Assembly (NCBI GenBank): GCA_018818145.1
Contig: JAHIST010000097.1
Span: 1-5,693 of the forward strand
Origin: Patescibacteria group bacterium
Lineage (GTDB): Bacteria > Patescibacteriota > Minisyncoccia > Portnoybacterales > GWB1-42-6
Length of the DNA stretch: 5,693 nucleotides
Reading direction: 5' to 3'
The translations under genes and the position numbers were made by a program. The notes below the pieces were generated by a model. The model was not told the origin of the DNA. It ran no database searches and worked only from the letters and a program-made list of their open reading frames with translations. Positions 1 to 4,722 of this stretch are shown here, piece after piece (position 1 is the stretch's first letter; every line of letters starts with the position of its first letter).

Positions 1-414
1 GAAAAAATTATTGATAAAATAAATATTCTTGCAGCGACGAAATTAGCGATGAAGCGGGCTTTCAAAAACTTGGAGGAAAAGTTTCGGCGCGAAGTTTCGC
101 CGCGCGAAACTTCGCGCCAGTTTCAGATAGACTATCTGTTACTGGATGGAAATTTCATTTTAGATGATTTATCAATCAACCAAAAATCGTTTATCCGCGG
201 CGATGAAAAAATAATTTCTTGCGCCGCGGCTTCAATCATCGCTAAAGTTACCCGTGACCGAATGATGATAAAATATCATAAAAAATTCCCGCAATACGGG
301 TTTGACAGGCATAAGGGATACGGCACAAAAGAACATTTCAGAAAAATCAAAAACCACGGTCCGTGCCGGATTCATCGTAAAAGTTTCGCGCCGTTAAGAA
401 AGTGGAATTGTTGA
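1..414 (+). CDS. rnhB: Ribonuclease HII, 3' part (5' end outside window)
   Basis: RNase HII cuts the RNA strand of RNA-DNA hybrids, including single ribonucleotides left in DNA, in the cytoplasm. The open frame runs in from base 1 and ends at TGA 412-414. The C-terminal two thirds of the family is visible: a helix ending in KLAMKRA, the LLLDGNF strand with the third catalytic Asp, the GDEKIISCAAASIIAKVTRD block with the fourth catalytic Asp, then YPQYGFDRHKGYGTKEH and the terminal GPCRIHRKSFAP signature. The first two acidic residues (DE near the N-terminus) lie upstream of the window. A 13-residue stretch, RREVSPRETSRQF, sits between NLEEKF and QIDYLLLDG. It is encoded by a palindrome (see 80-124), and deleting it restores a normal family sequence. 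The frame stays open, so the protein is probably made with a small surface insertion. Identity is very secure. Confidence 0.96.
   Translation, partial: EKIIDKINILAATKLAMKRAFKNLEEKFRREVSPRETSRQFQIDYLLLDGNFILDDLSINQKSFIRGDEKIISCAAASIIAKVTRDRMMIKYHKKFPQYGFDRHKGYGTKEHFRKIKNHGPCRIHRKSFAPLRKWNC
80..124. repeat. 33-bp palindrome flanked by 6-bp direct repeats, in frame inside rnhB
   Basis: Bases 86-100 (ggcgcgaagtttcgc) and 104-118 are perfect 15-bp inverted complements with a 3-nt loop, cgc. The palindrome is bounded by identical AGTTTC copies at 80-85 and 119-124, as expected for a target-site duplication. Element plus one direct repeat is 39 bp, exactly 13 codons. Removing it fuses ...EEKF to QIDYLLLDG, which is the normal RNase HII reading. 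AGTTTC also occurs inside the left arm (93-98), so local template switching or tandem duplication is an alternative origin to a mobile palindrome. It encodes no protein of its own. Confidence 0.8.
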
Positions 415-439
415 CAATAGAATTTGAATAGTCTAATCT
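411..439 (+). promoter_or_regulatory. Possible promoter for the retron-like cassette
   Basis: A perfect -35 TTGACA at 411-416 overlaps the rnhB stop codon. It is followed after 17 bp by TAATCT at 434-439, a poor -10 (3 of 6). Transcription from it would start near 446, just before the GC-rich structured stretch. The -35 and the spacing are good and the -10 is weak, so read-through from rnhB is an equally possible source of the RNA. Confidence 0.35.
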
Positions 440-449
440 TTTATTAGGT

Positions 450-635
450 CAAGGTGCAGGCTTGTAAACTGCGGTTAGGTTAAACCGCGGGGCAGTCAGT
501 AACTGGCTGCTGGAGAATTGCTGTAGTATTTCACGCGTGCACGCACGCTGTGCGAAGGAGAAGCCGGCATCGGGGTTGCCTCTAATGGCAGCCCCACGAC
601 TTTCTTGTTCATTAAAAAAATACGGCTTTAATTCG
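450..635 (+). ncRNA. Candidate msr-msd-like structured RNA upstream of the RT
   Basis: This stretch between rnhB and the RT is GC-rich compared with the other spacers and can form several compact hairpins. They are: 469-476 with 483-490 (8 bp, 6-nt loop); 492-499 with 503-510 (8 bp, loop taa), directly adjacent; a CG-rich stem at 532-550; and 572-580 with 587-595 (9 bp with one wobble, loop tctaat). Longer-range options are 455-463 with 561-569 (8 of 9 pairs), 523-531 with 618-626 (one mismatch, one wobble), and 396-405 with 594-606 (10 pairs around a 3-nt bulge), the last being a possible a1/a2. Some of these exclude each other. Retrons place the msr-msd RNA exactly here. I see no unambiguous a1/a2 pair, branching G or single long msd stem, so the type and ends are inference. 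Confidence 0.42.
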
Positions 636-644
636 AAGGAGGTG
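636..644 (+). promoter_or_regulatory. Strong Shine-Dalgarno site that sets the RT start
   Basis: AAGGAGGTG matches the anti-SD almost fully and lies about 10 nt before GTG 654. This decides the start: the frame is open further up, to GTG 537, but that earlier part translates the structured RNA region and has no RT-like residues. Most other genes in the window lack any such site. Confidence 0.75.
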
Positions 645-653
645 GTGGTTAAG

Positions 654-1844
654 GTGAATGGAAAAAAATTATTGGCGGATCTTATGAATTGGCCGGAGAA
701 AAAAATAGAGCAGGCTATTACTCGCAGGAGCCGTTATTATTTGGTAAAGAAAATTGATAAGGATGGATCTATCAGAAAAACTTACGCCCCCGACCGCGAA
801 CTTAAAAAGTTACAAAAAAGATTCCTCAAATATTTTTTGTACCGGATACCAGTTGGTTGGAAGAATCTCATTACCGGATTCAGGCCCGGCTGTTCCTACG
901 TGTATAATGCTAAATGCCACGCTTTAGCGGACGCAAAAATTGTTTTACGGCTAGACTTTGCGAATGCTTTTCCAACTGTGGAAACGAGTTATCTTAAAAC
1001 GATTCTGGCAAAAATCTTGAGTCAAGAGGTTGAATATCATAGGAAAGGAGACTATCCCTTTCACCCTCTGTTTCCGGTCAAAAGGGTCAAGTGGTTCAGG
1101 AGGGCGATTAAGAATTACTATCAGCTTGATTTATTTTGCGACCCGGACAAAATAATCTGTGAGTTTCTTGATTTGGTATTGTCTTTCGTGACGTATCAAG
1201 GTAGGTTGCCGCAAGGCGCGCCAACTTCACCGTATTTGTTTAATATTGTTCTTTGGTATTCGGGGTTGATTCAAAAAATTACCGCTTTCCTGGGCGAGAA
1301 AAGAATTTCAGTTTCGGTCGGAAATGTTTTCTCTGGCGAAGTTATTTTTACTGCCTACGCCGACGATTTAACAATTTCTTCTTCAAGGTCAATTACAAAA
1401 CACGAGGTTAATAATCTAATTGATTTGATAGAGCAAGAGTCACCTTTCAGAATTAACCGAGAAAAAATATGTTATTTTCAGGCCGATCGAATAGCGCCTC
1501 TTGTTACCGGTTTGCGGTTAGTCAAGCTAGTAAAAGAAGGCCGTGAGCTTGATGTCTTAATGTCTAAGGCGAATTTAAATAGCAGGGAAAAGAAAAACTT
1601 GAAGCGCAAAATTCTTAATAGAGAAGGGAGATGGATTGTAAATTCGGTTAGCTTACCGAAGAAAGGCATAAGAAAGATCCGAGGGTTGATTCATAAAGCA
1701 ACATACGCCCCTCCTTTGATTCAAAGAATGCTGGAGCAGAAAATAAAAGGCCATCTCAGTTGCCTTAAGGCAATTTATGGTGATAAGCTGCCAAATCAAA
1801 TAAGCAAGCCTTATCAAAAATTTCAACAATCCTTACGGGGGTAG
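654..1844 (+). CDS. Retron-type reverse transcriptase
   Basis: This is a 396-residue RNA-directed DNA polymerase. In order it shows: a basic N-terminus; the RKTYAPDRELKKLQK block typical of retron RTs (about residues 41-55); ITGFRPG; the retron region-X motif NAxxH as NAKCH (85-89); the first catalytic Asp in LDFANAF (D101); LPQGAPTSP (185-193); the active-site YADD (235-238); the retron region-Y VTG (284-286); and a thumb with KIKGHLSCLKAIYGD. These together favour a retron RT over group II intron (no maturase or HNH domain) or DGR types. About 84 residues separate D101 from LPQG, roughly twice the E. coli Ec86 spacing as I recall it, so there is an inserted subdomain at about 115-165. No effector domain is fused at either end. 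Retron RTs prime from a partner RNA to make msDNA, usually for anti-phage defence; that role here is inferred from family. The stop codon lies inside the terminator. Confidence 0.9.
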   Translation: MNGKKLLADLMNWPEKKIEQAITRRSRYYLVKKIDKDGSIRKTYAPDRELKKLQKRFLKYFLYRIPVGWKNLITGFRPGCSYVYNAKCHALADAKIVLRLDFANAFPTVETSYLKTILAKILSQEVEYHRKGDYPFHPLFPVKRVKWFRRAIKNYYQLDLFCDPDKIICEFLDLVLSFVTYQGRLPQGAPTSPYLFNIVLWYSGLIQKITAFLGEKRISVSVGNVFSGEVIFTAYADDLTISSSRSITKHEVNNLIDLIEQESPFRINREKICYFQADRIAPLVTGLRLVKLVKEGRELDVLMSKANLNSREKKNLKRKILNREGRWIVNSVSLPKKGIRKIRGLIHKATYAPPLIQRMLEQKIKGHLSCLKAIYGDKLPNQISKPYQKFQQSLRG

Positions 1845-1870
1845 AAATTAACTTCTACCCCCTTTAATTT
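1837..1870 (+). terminator. Intrinsic terminator overlapping the RT stop codon
   Basis: Perfect 10-bp stem gggggtagaa (1837-1846) with ttctaccccc (1853-1862), 6-nt loop, then tttaattt. The TAG stop (1842-1844) is inside the left arm, so the RT is the last gene of its transcript. No T tract follows on the other strand, so it acts forward only. Confidence 0.85.
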
Positions 1871-1897
1871 GCCAAAAATAAATATATTTGATATACT
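1869..1897 (+). promoter_or_regulatory. Sigma70-type promoter of the rpmF cluster
   Basis: TTGCCA (1869-1874, 5 of 6) is followed after 17 bp by TATACT (1892-1897, 5 of 6) with an extended -10 TG at 1889-1890. The predicted start near 1904 gives a leader of about 100 nt for rpmF that contains the double-hairpin repeat and a terminator-like hairpin. The -35 begins inside the tail of the RT terminator. Confidence 0.72.
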
Positions 1898-1908
1898 GAA
1901 AAAAACTG

Positions 1909-1972
1909 GTCATTCTGAACTTGTTTCAGAATCTCTACGAGGCATGAGATCCTGAAATGAATTCAGGATGAC
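1909..1972. repeat. GTCAT...ATGAC double-hairpin repeat in the rpmF leader
   Basis: This 64-bp element has inverted ends gtcattctgaa / ttcaggatgac (one mismatch) and two inner hairpins with perfect 8-bp stems: 1912-1919 with 1925-1932, and 1949-1956 with 1962-1969, each with a 5-nt loop. The architecture matches the element at 5431-5488 in trmD, although the stem sequences differ. It is non-coding here and would be transcribed as part of the leader. Confidence 0.8.
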
Positions 1973-1992
1973 GCCGAGGAGGCGTCGTTTTT
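1970..1992 (+). terminator. Terminator-like hairpin in the rpmF leader (possible attenuator)
   Basis: gacgcc (1970-1975) pairs with ggcgtc (1981-1986) around a 5-nt loop and is followed by G and five T residues. It lies between the promoter and the rpmF start, so it could end transcripts early. The 6-bp stem is short. The first three bases are also the end of the repeat at 1909-1972, so it may be a by-product of that insertion. Confidence 0.4.
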
Positions 1993-2004
1993 AATTGACA
2001 TAAT

Positions 2005-2289
2005 ATGCCGTTACCCAAACAAAAACACACTAAATCCCGCAGGAACAGAAGGCGCTCGCATTTGGCGCTGAAGGTTTTAGCATTGGCTAAATGTCCCAAA
2101 TGCGGCCAGGCAATTTTACCCCACCGGGCCTGTAAAAATTGTGGCACTTATCAGGGCAGAGAAGTAATTGATGTTTTGAAAAAATTGACCAAGCGGGAAC
2201 AGAAAAAACGGCGCAAGGAGCTTCAGGAGCAGGAAGAGCAGGCTAAGACAGAGAAGCCATTGAGCGCGGAAGAAATGAGTAAAAAATAA
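2005..2289 (+). CDS. rpmF: 50S ribosomal protein L32 with charged C-terminal tail
   Basis: L32 is a small zinc-ribbon protein of the large ribosomal subunit. The family N-terminus is clear: basic KQKHTKSRRNRRRSH, then four cysteines as CPKC (30, 33) and CKNC (43, 46), then GTYQGREVI. The core ends near residue 58. A further tail of about 36 residues, rich in Lys, Glu and Gln and probably a charged helix, makes the protein 94 residues against the usual roughly 55-65. The ATG at 2005 is the only reasonable start, because an in-frame TGA lies three codons upstream. No SD is at a usable distance; a GAGGAGG at 1976-1982 is 22 nt away and buried in a hairpin. It is the first gene of the rpmF-nusB-rnc-rpsP cluster. 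Confidence 0.95.
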   Translation: MPLPKQKHTKSRRNRRRSHLALKVLALAKCPKCGQAILPHRACKNCGTYQGREVIDVLKKLTKREQKKRRKELQEQEEQAKTEKPLSAEEMSKK

Positions 2290-2307
2290 TTTTAATTTCC
2301 TGATTTC

Positions 2308-2381
2308 CAATTTCTTAATTTCTAGTAATTTGTTTTTCCCAAGGATGCAAGAAATTAAGAAATTAAGAAATTAAGAAATTG
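2308..2381. repeat. AT-rich inverted and tandem repeat between rpmF and nusB
   Basis: Bases 2351-2380 are 3.75 tandem copies of gaaattaa. The inverse of the same words stands at 2308-2323, giving a perfect 16-bp stem with 2366-2381 around a 42-nt loop, and shifted registers also pair. The right arm ends 2 nt before the nusB GTG, so it could hide or expose that start. It has no T tract and is not a typical terminator. Confidence 0.8.
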
Positions 2382-2383
2382 TT

Positions 2384-2821
2384 GTGGCTAACAGACATTT
2401 AGCAAGGAGTATCGCCATGCAAACCCTTTACGAATGGGATTTTTGGGGTAAAGACAAAGGTAAATTAAAGGAAGTATTAGATAAAAACATTCAGGAGTTT
2501 GGAGCGGGGCTGGAAAATACCGAATTCATTACGCGGCTGGTCAACGGAGTAATAGACAATCTGCCAAAGCTGGACAAAATCATTGAAAAGTCGGCGCCGG
2601 AGTGGCCAATAGACCAAATTACGATTGTTGACCGCAATATTTTAAGGATGGGGCTATACGAACTTTTGTTTGGCGACCGCAAAGAGGTACCGCCCAAAGT
2701 GGCGATTAATGAAGCAATTGAATTGGCCAAGGGATTCAGCGGCGAGTCTTCGGGCAAGTTTGTCAACGGAGTTTTGGGCACGGTTTACCGGGAGATCGGC
2801 GAGCCGCAGAAAGACGAATAA
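2384..2821 (+). CDS. nusB: Transcription antitermination factor NusB
   Basis: NusB binds boxA RNA together with S10 (NusE) and supports antitermination and correct folding of rRNA transcripts. At 145 residues it has the family length. It shows the RNA-binding N-terminus RHLARSIAMQTLYEWDF and the C-terminal signature WPIDQITIVDRNILRMGLYELLF, followed by KVAINEAIELAKGFSGESSGKFVNGVLG. The start is GTG 2384, giving MANRHLARS, the usual NusB beginning; no in-frame ATG fits better. No SD is present, and the AT-rich repeat at 2308-2381 ends just before the start. It lies between rpmF and rnc in a cluster that serves ribosome production. Confidence 0.96.
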   Translation: MANRHLARSIAMQTLYEWDFWGKDKGKLKEVLDKNIQEFGAGLENTEFITRLVNGVIDNLPKLDKIIEKSAPEWPIDQITIVDRNILRMGLYELLFGDRKEVPPKVAINEAIELAKGFSGESSGKFVNGVLGTVYREIGEPQKDE

Positions 2822-2822
2822 T

Positions 2823-2907
2823 CATGTAACATAAAACATGTAACATATAACAGGCAACACGTTTTTTAAACTTTTTTTGTTACGTGTTACATGTTATGTG
2901 TTGTGTG
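2823..2907. repeat. Long hairpin filling the nusB-rnc spacer
   Basis: Bases 2823-2851 can pair with 2879-2907 in an almost continuous stem of 29 positions with two mismatches and several G-T wobbles. Its core is a perfect 11-bp match, aacatgtaaca (2835-2845) with tgttacatgtt (2885-2895), and the loop is 27 nt. Each arm is built from repeats of a word like acatgtaaca. The stem begins right after the nusB stop and ends 7 nt before the rnc ATG. Confidence 0.85.
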
Positions 2908-2914
2908 AAGATTG

Positions 2915-3610
2915 ATGAAGGAATTATCTTTTTTAGAAGATGCGCTTGGTATAAAATTTAAAAACCAAGATTTATTAAAACAGGCCTTGACCCATCGTTC
3001 GTATTTGAACGAGAACCCCGATTTTAAATTGGAGCACAACGAACGGCTGGAGTTTTTGGGTGATGCGGTCTTGCAGGTGGCGGTGACAGAGCATCTTTAT
3101 CGGGAATATCCCAATCCCGAAGGGGAGCTGACCAACTGGCGCGCCGCGCTGGTCAATGCCAAAAAACTGGCCGAGGTAGCCGAAAATATCGGCTTAAACG
3201 ACTTTGTGCTGTTAAGCCGGGGAGAGGCAAAAGACATCGGACGGGCTCGGCAATATATTTTAGCTAACGCGCTGGAAGCGCTGATTGGCGCGATTTATTT
3301 AGACCAGGAAATGGAGGCTGTCGGGTCTTTCGTGGAGAAAAATATTTTGAGCCAGTTGCCCGAAATTTTGCAGGGCGGGAGCTACCGAGACGCCAAAAGT
3401 CTTTTTCAGGAAGAGGCGCAGGAACGGGTCGGTATCACGCCTAGCTACGAAGTTTTGAACGAATGGGGGCCTGACCACGCTAAGCATTTCAAAGTCGGTG
3501 TTTTTTTGGAAGACGAGCAAGTGGCCGAAGGCGAAGGGATTTCTAAACAGGAAGCGCAGCAAAAAGCGGCGGAAGAAGGATTAAGGGCGAAAGGGTGGAA
3601 CGGTAGATAA
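2915..3610 (+). CDS. rnc: Ribonuclease III
   Basis: RNase III is the double-strand-specific endonuclease that processes rRNA precursors and structured mRNAs as a dimer. The 231-residue protein has the nuclease signature HNERLEFLGDAVL (41-53; metal-binding E46 and D50), the PEGELT segment (E69), and ILANALEALIGAIYLD (115-130, E121). A double-stranded RNA-binding domain follows from about residue 159 (DAKSLFQEEAQ ... GISKQEAQQKAAEEGL). N118 stands where E. coli RNase III has D114. ATG 2915 is chosen; TTG 2912, one codon upstream, is possible. No SD is visible. The long hairpin just upstream is the type of structure the enzyme itself cuts, which suggests autoregulation. Confidence 0.96.
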   Translation: MKELSFLEDALGIKFKNQDLLKQALTHRSYLNENPDFKLEHNERLEFLGDAVLQVAVTEHLYREYPNPEGELTNWRAALVNAKKLAEVAENIGLNDFVLLSRGEAKDIGRARQYILANALEALIGAIYLDQEMEAVGSFVEKNILSQLPEILQGGSYRDAKSLFQEEAQERVGITPSYEVLNEWGPDHAKHFKVGVFLEDEQVAEGEGISKQEAQQKAAEEGLRAKGWNGR

Positions 3611-3611
3611 A

Positions 3612-3770
3612 TTACAAATTTCAAATGACAAATGTCAAATCAAATCCAAAGTTCAAATGTCAAAAATTTAGATTTTGGATTTTGAGCTTGATTTGGAATA
3701 ATTTGGATTTTGACATTTGGATTTAGTTAAGTTATCTTAAATCATAATTCATAAATCTTAAATCTTGAAC
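3612..3770. repeat. AT-rich repeat-built rnc-rpsP spacer with alternative hairpins
   Basis: This 162-bp spacer is made almost only of short words such as caaatgtcaaa, aaatccaaa, and their inverses. One stem joins 3649-3665 to 3708-3724 (17 pairs with two wobbles, core caaatgtcaaaa / ttttgacatttg). A second joins 3636-3650 to 3674-3695 with a 7-nt bulge. The two cross, so they exclude each other or form a pseudoknot. The last part (3735-3770) repeats variants of aaatcttaaatc. I see no gene, SD or convincing promoter here. Confidence 0.75.
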
Positions 3771-3772
3771 TT

Positions 3773-4216
3773 ATGTTAGTAATCCGACTCACCAGAATCG
3801 GCAAAAAGAACCAGCCCGTTTATCGGGTTGTTTTGGCTGATAAAAGAAGGGCGGTTAAGGGAAAATTCCAGGAAATTTTGGGCAATTATAACCCGCGGCT
3901 GAAAACCAAAGCGTTCAAAGCCGAACGGATTAAATATTGGCTTTCCAAAGGCGCTCAAGCTTCGCCGACAGTCCACAATTTACTGGTTTCGGAAAAAATA
4001 ATTGAAGGCCCCAAAGTCAAAGCATGGAGGCCGAAAAAGCGAAAAGGCGAGACAAAACCAGCCGGCGCTGCGGAAGCTAAACCGGCAGGAGAGCAGCTAA
4101 AGGCAGTTGAAACAAAGACAGAGGGGCCAACCGAAGAAACCCTAGCGGTTGCTTCAGCCGAAGAACTAAAACCCGAGGAAGCAAAAGAAGAAAAAACTGC
4201 AGAAAAGGCAGAATAG
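3773..4216 (+). CDS. rpsP: 30S ribosomal protein S16 with long charged C-terminal tail
   Basis: S16 is a small-subunit assembly protein that binds 16S rRNA. The family start MLVIRLTRIGKKNQPVYRVV is intact, followed by ADKRRAVKGKFQEILGNYNP, ERIKYWLSKGAQASPTVHNLL and a short basic end near residue 93. About 54 more residues form a low-complexity tail rich in Lys, Glu and Ala with repeated KPAG, AEA and EE words, likely disordered. The protein is 147 residues against about 80-90 normally. ATG 3773 gives the exact family start; no SD precedes it. In many bacteria rpsP heads rpsP-khpA-rimM-trmD. Here an unknown gene follows directly and rimM is absent. Confidence 0.96.
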   Translation: MLVIRLTRIGKKNQPVYRVVLADKRRAVKGKFQEILGNYNPRLKTKAFKAERIKYWLSKGAQASPTVHNLLVSEKIIEGPKVKAWRPKKRKGETKPAGAAEAKPAGEQLKAVETKTEGPTEETLAVASAEELKPEEAKEEKTAEKAE

Positions 4217-4229
4217 AAAAATTTGAAAA

Positions 4230-4235
4230 GGGAGG
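4230..4235 (+). promoter_or_regulatory. Shine-Dalgarno site for the ATG at 4244
   Basis: GGGAGG lies 8 nt before ATG 4244. It decides the start over the TTG at 4223, which is further upstream in the same frame and has no SD. Confidence 0.7.
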
Positions 4236-4243
4236 ATAACAAG

Positions 4244-4609
4244 ATGTGTAAATTAGTCTTTCGGAATGAGGCGGGAGAGGAGAAAGTAATTTGGGAGAAT
4301 CCGCCTGAGTTAGGTTTTTTTGGGATTAAGTTAAGGAAACAAATGTATGAAGAGAGATTGGCAGAAGAAGTTGTGAAAAGAATGAACATTGAAAAGGAGG
4401 GAACTAAGATGGAGAATCTACAAGAGATGAGTAATGAGGAGTTAGTTAATAAGTTGATTGAGCTTGCTCGATATGAGGGGTGTGCAACAACCTCGGTCGT
4501 TCCGCCGTCTTGGGAAAAAGCAGAAGAAAAATTGAAAGAACAAGAAGCCGTAAAGGAAGAATTGTTAAGACGCCTTTCAAAATCGGTAAGAGGTTATTTA
4601 AAAACCTAA
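4244..4609 (+). CDS. Unrecognised small charged protein with two possible starts
   Basis: I do not recognise this gene. From ATG 4244 it encodes 121 residues, predicted soluble, with no signal peptide or membrane segment. Residues 1-55 start MCKLVFRNEAGEEKVIW and end in a charged helix. Residues 56-121 begin at an internal ATG (4409) that has its own SD (see 4394-4401) and hold NEELVNKLIELARYEG, a short CATTSVVPPS linker and a likely coiled-coil helix WEKAEEKLKEQEAVKEELLRRL. It may be made as a 121- and a 66-residue form, or be a fusion of two tiny genes. Glu is mostly GAG and Arg often AGA/AGG in the first half, unlike the CGG/CGC-using neighbours, which hints at a different history. It begins 27 nt after rpsP with no visible promoter, so it is probably co-transcribed, and it ends just before a terminator. 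Confidence 0.7.
   Translation: MCKLVFRNEAGEEKVIWENPPELGFFGIKLRKQMYEERLAEEVVKRMNIEKEGTKMENLQEMSNEELVNKLIELARYEGCATTSVVPPSWEKAEEKLKEQEAVKEELLRRLSKSVRGYLKT
4394..4401 (+). promoter_or_regulatory. Internal Shine-Dalgarno site for ATG 4409
   Basis: AAGGAGGG is followed after 7 nt by ATG 4409, in frame inside the gene at 4244-4609. The SD-to-ATG stretch closely resembles that of the first start (both end in aagatg), suggesting duplication of a translation start or a second product. Confidence 0.55.
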
Positions 4610-4627
4610 ATCATTACGGTGAAATAA

Positions 4628-4666
4628 AAAGCGGTCAGGCAGAAAGCCAAAGCCGCTTTATTTTTT
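4628..4666 (+). terminator. Intrinsic terminator after the rpsP-orf unit
   Basis: aaagcgg (4628-4634) pairs with ccgcttt (4653-4659), with a possible inner ggc/gcc pair, followed by a and six T residues at 4661-4666. It separates the rpsP-side transcript from the khpA promoter 18 bp further on. Confidence 0.78.
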
Positions 4667-4683
4667 ATAATAAAATACCATCA

Positions 4684-4712
4684 TTGACACCGAAATCTCC
4701 AAATGATATAAT
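4684..4712 (+). promoter_or_regulatory. Perfect-consensus sigma70 promoter for khpA
   Basis: TTGACA (4684-4689), a 17-bp spacer and TATAAT (4707-4712), plus an extended -10 TG at 4704-4705. The start is predicted near 4719, leaving a leader of about 78 nt before khpA. It is the strongest promoter match in the window and suggests high expression. Confidence 0.88.
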
Positions 4713-4722
4713 GCCAATAATG

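Noticed and set aside
412..414. UGA read as an amino acid (as in Gracilibacteria/SR1)
   Set aside because: No conserved gene here needs an in-frame UGA, and the rnhB UGA lies right after the family C-terminus. It cannot be fully excluded, because a TAG follows one codon later.
537..653. N-terminal extension of the RT from GTG 537
   Set aside because: The translation has no RT-like residues, no SD precedes GTG 537, the DNA is hairpin-rich, and a strong SD points to GTG 654.
654..1844. RT as a group II intron or DGR protein
   Set aside because: No maturase or HNH domain and no domain V/VI RNA downstream; no template/variable repeat pair; NAxxH and VTG favour a retron type.
1995..2000. TTGACA just before rpmF as a -35 box
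   Set aside because: A matching -10 would fall inside the rpmF coding region and none is seen; the promoter at 1869-1897 is better.
1478..2310. Other minus-strand frames (1478-1669, 1935-2147, 2116-2310)
   Set aside because: Shadows of the RT and rpmF; the one at 1935-2147 includes the HPEFISGS peptide that comes from translating the repeat.
2351..2380. gaaattaa repeats as a CRISPR-like array
   Set aside because: The units are contiguous 8-mers with no spacers.
3955..4389. 144-codon minus-strand frame opposite rpsP and the next gene
   Set aside because: Low-complexity Ser/Ala/Phe product that is the antisense of the charged S16 tail; no start signals.
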